This document shows positions 60,620-64,000 of a DNA stretch of 64,000 bases, one piece after another (position 1 is the stretch's first letter; every line of letters starts with the position of its first letter). The notes below the pieces were generated by a model, which saw nothing but the letters and a program-made list of their open reading frames with translations, did not search any database and was not told where the DNA came from. The position numbers were made by a program, and so were the translations under genes. Origin of the DNA: Pythium myriotylum. Taxonomy: Eukaryota; Oomycota; Peronosporomycetes; Pythiales; Pythiaceae. The DNA lies in assembly GCA_023091665.1 (NCBI GenBank), contig JALJCQ010000007.1, positions 1,302,001 to 1,366,000 of the forward strand, read 5' to 3'.

Positions 60620-63600
60620 ATGGCGAGTCACCACGGCGCGTTCAGCGCCGCGCCGGTGGGGCGAGCGCGGCCGTCGACCTTCGACCTCAACACGTCGAGC
60701 GCGAGCGTGACCAGCGCGAGTGGCGACGCCGCGACCGCCGACCTCCTGCGCGAGCAGCAGATCGAGCGCGACCGACTCCAAATGGACAATTTCAACCTCA
60801 TGATGCGCGTCGCCGTGCTCGAGGAACGCCTCGCCAACACGCAGTCGACGTTTACAGAGGACTTCGAGGCCGAGCTTCTCCAGAAGCGCGTGGAGATCGA
60901 AGAGAAAGACGCCAAGATCCGCCAACAGAAGGATCAGATGCTTCGAGCTGTGGAAGCCATCGAACAGCTGAAGCGGCAACTTGCAGACGCCCTTGCTGAG
61001 ATTGAGCGAGCGAGAGCGCAGTCGAATCGCGGTGAGGAGATGGAAGTCATGCGCCAAATGCTAGCGAAGACTGAGGCGGAAGCGGAGCACCGGGGACAGC
61101 GATTACTCGAGGCCGAGACTCAGCTGGCGAAGATCAGCGAAGAGCGAGCAGCATTCCGCGCGAGATCGGACGAATCGCTTGAGATGAAACAGCGCATGGA
61201 GGCCGAGGTGAAACAGCTTCGCCAACGGCTCCAGCAGCTAGACCAGCAGCAGACAAAAGGCGTGATGCAGGTCGAGCATCTTCAAAGTGTGAGCAAGCAG
61301 CGGCAGGAACAGTTGCAAGATCTAAGTGCTCGGCTGGATCAAGCGAACCAAGAAAAGCAACAACTAGAAGGGAAGTACCAATTACAGCTCAAACGCATGG
61401 AAGATCAGATGCGTGGTCAGCTTGAGAAGCAGCAAGAGGAGGTGAACAAGTACCGTAACGAGTTCATGAAAGTGAATACCGAGCGTGATAAGCTGCAGTT
61501 CGAGCGTGAGCGATTCCTGTTAGAGGTAGAGACTGTCAAAAAAGACAAGGCGCGATATCAAGCGGAGTGGGAACGCATGGCTAAAGATTTGGAGCGATTA
61601 ACCACCGAGGTTGAAGCTCTTCGCCTGCAGAATGTCAAGTTGAGTGCGACCTGCGAGCACCAGGCATCTAGCATCGAGAGCTACAAAAACGACCGCGAGA
61701 ATGCCCTTGATAATATGCACAAGCTCGAGGGCGAAGTGAATGAGTGGCGAAAGAGGAGCTCGGAACAAGAAGTATCTGCGAAATCACTGGAAGTGCGATG
61801 CAGGAACGCGGAAACTGAAGTCGCACGACTACAAGAGAAACTGGAGGATGTGACTGCGCGTAGTCGTCAGTCAGCTAACGACCGAGTCATGAGCCTGGAA
61901 CAGGGGAAAAATGCTCTGGAAGCTCAGAATTATGAGCTACGGATGAGCGTGTCTTCGCTCCAACGCGAGCTTGAGTCACTCACTGCCCGATGCCAATCAT
62001 CCGAGTTACAACTCCGTGATGAGGCTGAGAAGGTGAAGGAATACAAGGATAGGCTAGTTGCCACAGAGCGCGAGCTTCGCCAGCATTCAGGTCATGCTCA
62101 GCGATTAGAGCATGAACTTGCGGGTTTGAGGAACTCGTCCATGTCAGAGGGCGCGCGAGCCCAACAGTACTCAGATCAGCTAACCAGAACAACAAATGAG
62201 CGGAATCAATTGGCTGAGTCTCTTGCAGCTGAGAGATCTCACCTCGAGTCAGCCCAAAAGAGCCTCGTGTCCCTCGAGTCTGAAAACCAGCAGCTGACAA
62301 AGCAGTTCACAGCATTAGCGAATGAGATTCGCGCAATCGTTGATTTTGGTGATCATGAACTGAGCTATCGCTCGCTGGATGCACTCCTGAAAGAGGCAAG
62401 GACTTCACTCCAACGGTACGCTCGTCAGCTGAAGATCTCTCGCGATCCGAGTAAACTCTAACTAGAAGTATGATGACAGGAACTTCAAAGCAGAATCGGA
62501 CATGGTGATCCGCCGATGGCACGAGCACTTCGAGCAAACTCGCGGCGAGATCGACCAGCTTTCCTCGAGGTTGCATTCATGCCACGCCAAGATTGAGTCT
62601 CTTCAACGGGCAACACTTAGTGCTCATAGTGACACGCAGGTTTGTGTTTCATATGAATCCTTGGCTGCTAGTACCTTACTCATCGGACCCCATGTCAGTC
62701 AATTCAACGTTCGTGGGAAAGAAAGTACGAGAATCTCCGAAACGACTTCGTAGCAACGCGGCAATCATTAGAAGAACTCCTCCATGCGGAGAAAACAAAA
62801 AACGCTCAACTTGAGACGTCGCTTGCTCAGGTTCGCGGTGAACTCGATTTCGTCACACAGTCTCGAAATGTAATCCCGTATACTGGGGGTAGATTGAGCG
62901 ACTTACTGACACCTTTTGTGTGGGTATACAGGGCTCTATCAACGATTTGGAGCGCGATATCATGGATCTCAAAGAGAGCAACCGGTTACTTCTTGGCGAG
63001 TTGCAAGAGCGCCGGCGATCTGCGGAACATGCTCGCAAGCAATACCTCGCAGCCGTTGCTGAGAACAAGGATCTTCTGAGCGCTGTTGATATCTTGAAGA
63101 ACGGTATTGTGGAACGAGATAAACAGATCGAGTACTTCAAGGCGACCATCTTGCGCATTACACAGCAGCTGCAACGTGGCAGCTCGATGGGTGAAGTCAA
63201 GCAGAAGCTACTGGAGCAACTTGAACAGACGCAATTCATGGTCAACGAAACGTACAAGAAGTGGTCCCACAGTGATGTTATGGCTGGTATCAACGGATTC
63301 CACAGCGAGATCTCGAACAACGCAACGAACAGTGAGTCTTTGCAATGGGTGGAACGATTGGAAGAGCATGTTGGCCGCCTCGAAGTTGTTTGCGACCGAT
63401 GGCACGAGTACATTCAGCAGTCCCGTGACATGCAGAGACGATACGGTGAGGCATGGCGCTCTGCCGCTATATCTTTTGGTAAGGGCAAAGAACGTCCGTC
63501 ATGGGTGGATGAAATCGAGCGGAAGTGCAGTCGACTCCTCACTGAAAGCGTTCGAGTGTCTGAGGCTATGCGCGACGTCGTCGAAGACGTTGTGAATGCC

Positions 63601-63981
63601 CTTCAACATGCCCGAATTACTGGGGAGCGAAAGCACCGTCGATCACGCACCAATGAACACACGCGCCGTCGAAGCACTCGCGAGCAGCTGGATTTGTCAC
63701 CACTTCGAGAAAACAACCGAAATGACGATGCGTTATCGCTTGCTCACTTCCATGGTGATTTTCATGGAGGCAGTGACATGGATGGCACTAGCGAAGTGAT
63801 GTTCGTGAATCGAGGCAAGCGTGTTTCGACTGCACCATCACGTGGAGGTGAAAGCTCCAGGACTTCTGGATCTCGTGGTGCTGCAAGTGCGGTCTACGGC
63901 CACTCACTCGCATCTCTCGGGCGAATTGGCGATGAATTAAAGATTATCGAGAAGAAGATCAAGACATACCCCGATGAATGA
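60620..63981 (+). CDS. CM1/centrosomin-like coiled-coil protein
   Basis: Four exons: 60620-62415, 62480-62639, 62699-62869 and 62932-63981; introns of 64, 59 and 62 nt; 1,058 residues. Residues about 43-74 (LREQQIERDRLQMDNFNL, then VAVLEERL) match the centrosomin motif 1 (Cnn_1N/CM1), which binds and activates gamma-tubulin ring complexes. Almost all the rest is heptad-rich coiled-coil (Gln/Glu/Arg/Leu), with breaks near residues 580 and 660 and a low-complexity tail carrying Arg-rich and Ser/Gly stretches. Intron 1 uses donor GTACGC at 62416; a nearby alternative donor would give a 29-nt intron and is less likely. Likely location: basal body or spindle pole. Confidence 0.88.
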
Positions 63982-64000
63982 AGTTCAGTACCCCCAGTCG

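Noticed and set aside
62445..62479. 29-nt intron in the CM1 gene
   Set aside because: A donor at 62416 gives a 64-nt intron of normal size with the same frame and is preferred.

Overview
The window is nuclear DNA of an oomycete (stramenopile), most like Pythium or Phytophthora relatives. The evidence is the gene set (a START-FYVE protein, R2R3-Myb regulators, a MACPF protein, several TTLL enzymes, CCDC22, a CM1/centrosomin-like protein), very short GT-AG introns (mostly 58-70 nt), single-exon genes up to 8.9 kb, mid-range GC and tight gene spacing. No bacterial operon, CRISPR array or intact transposon was seen. Exon joins below were worked out by hand. Most spliced models have a total coding length divisible by three and join recognisable protein families across the introns.

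Layout. 0-2 kb: two tandem glutathione S-transferases (the first cut by the window edge). 2-6.3 kb: START-FYVE protein and a carnitine-type acyltransferase, both on the minus strand. 6.6-13.7 kb, plus strand: secreted MACPF protein, a UBA-like protein and a Ser-rich protein. 13.9-22.9 kb: a 2,973-residue DUF3638/DUF3645 protein. 23-27.9 kb: TACO1/YebC translation factor and a Tudor-like/helical-repeat protein. 29-36.9 kb: ketopantoate reductase, M1 aminopeptidase and a calpain homologue that has lost its catalytic residues. 37-42.8 kb: R2R3-Myb, ribosomal protein L12, a non-coding tract with three paired repeats that look like small structured RNAs, then a lumazine-synthase-like/calcyphosin fusion. 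43.3-48.1 kb: ZIP transporter, AFG1 ATPase, a hypothetical ORF and a six-exon longin-like protein. 48.4-53.5 kb: two convergent tubulin-ligase-like enzymes and a PDZ protein. 54.3-64 kb: DUF2306 membrane protein, a second R2R3-Myb, CCDC22, a Cys-pair coiled-coil protein whose start is unresolved, and a CM1 coiled-coil protein.

Most genes are housekeeping or cytoskeletal and have no obvious joint pathway. From about 48 to 64 kb, however, several act on microtubules, centrosomes or endosomal trafficking (two TTLLs, CCDC22, the CM1 protein). The best candidates for new biology are the lumazine synthase-calcyphosin fusion, the three covarying hairpin repeats downstream of RPL12, the inactive calpain, and the helicase-like motifs in the giant DUF3638 protein.
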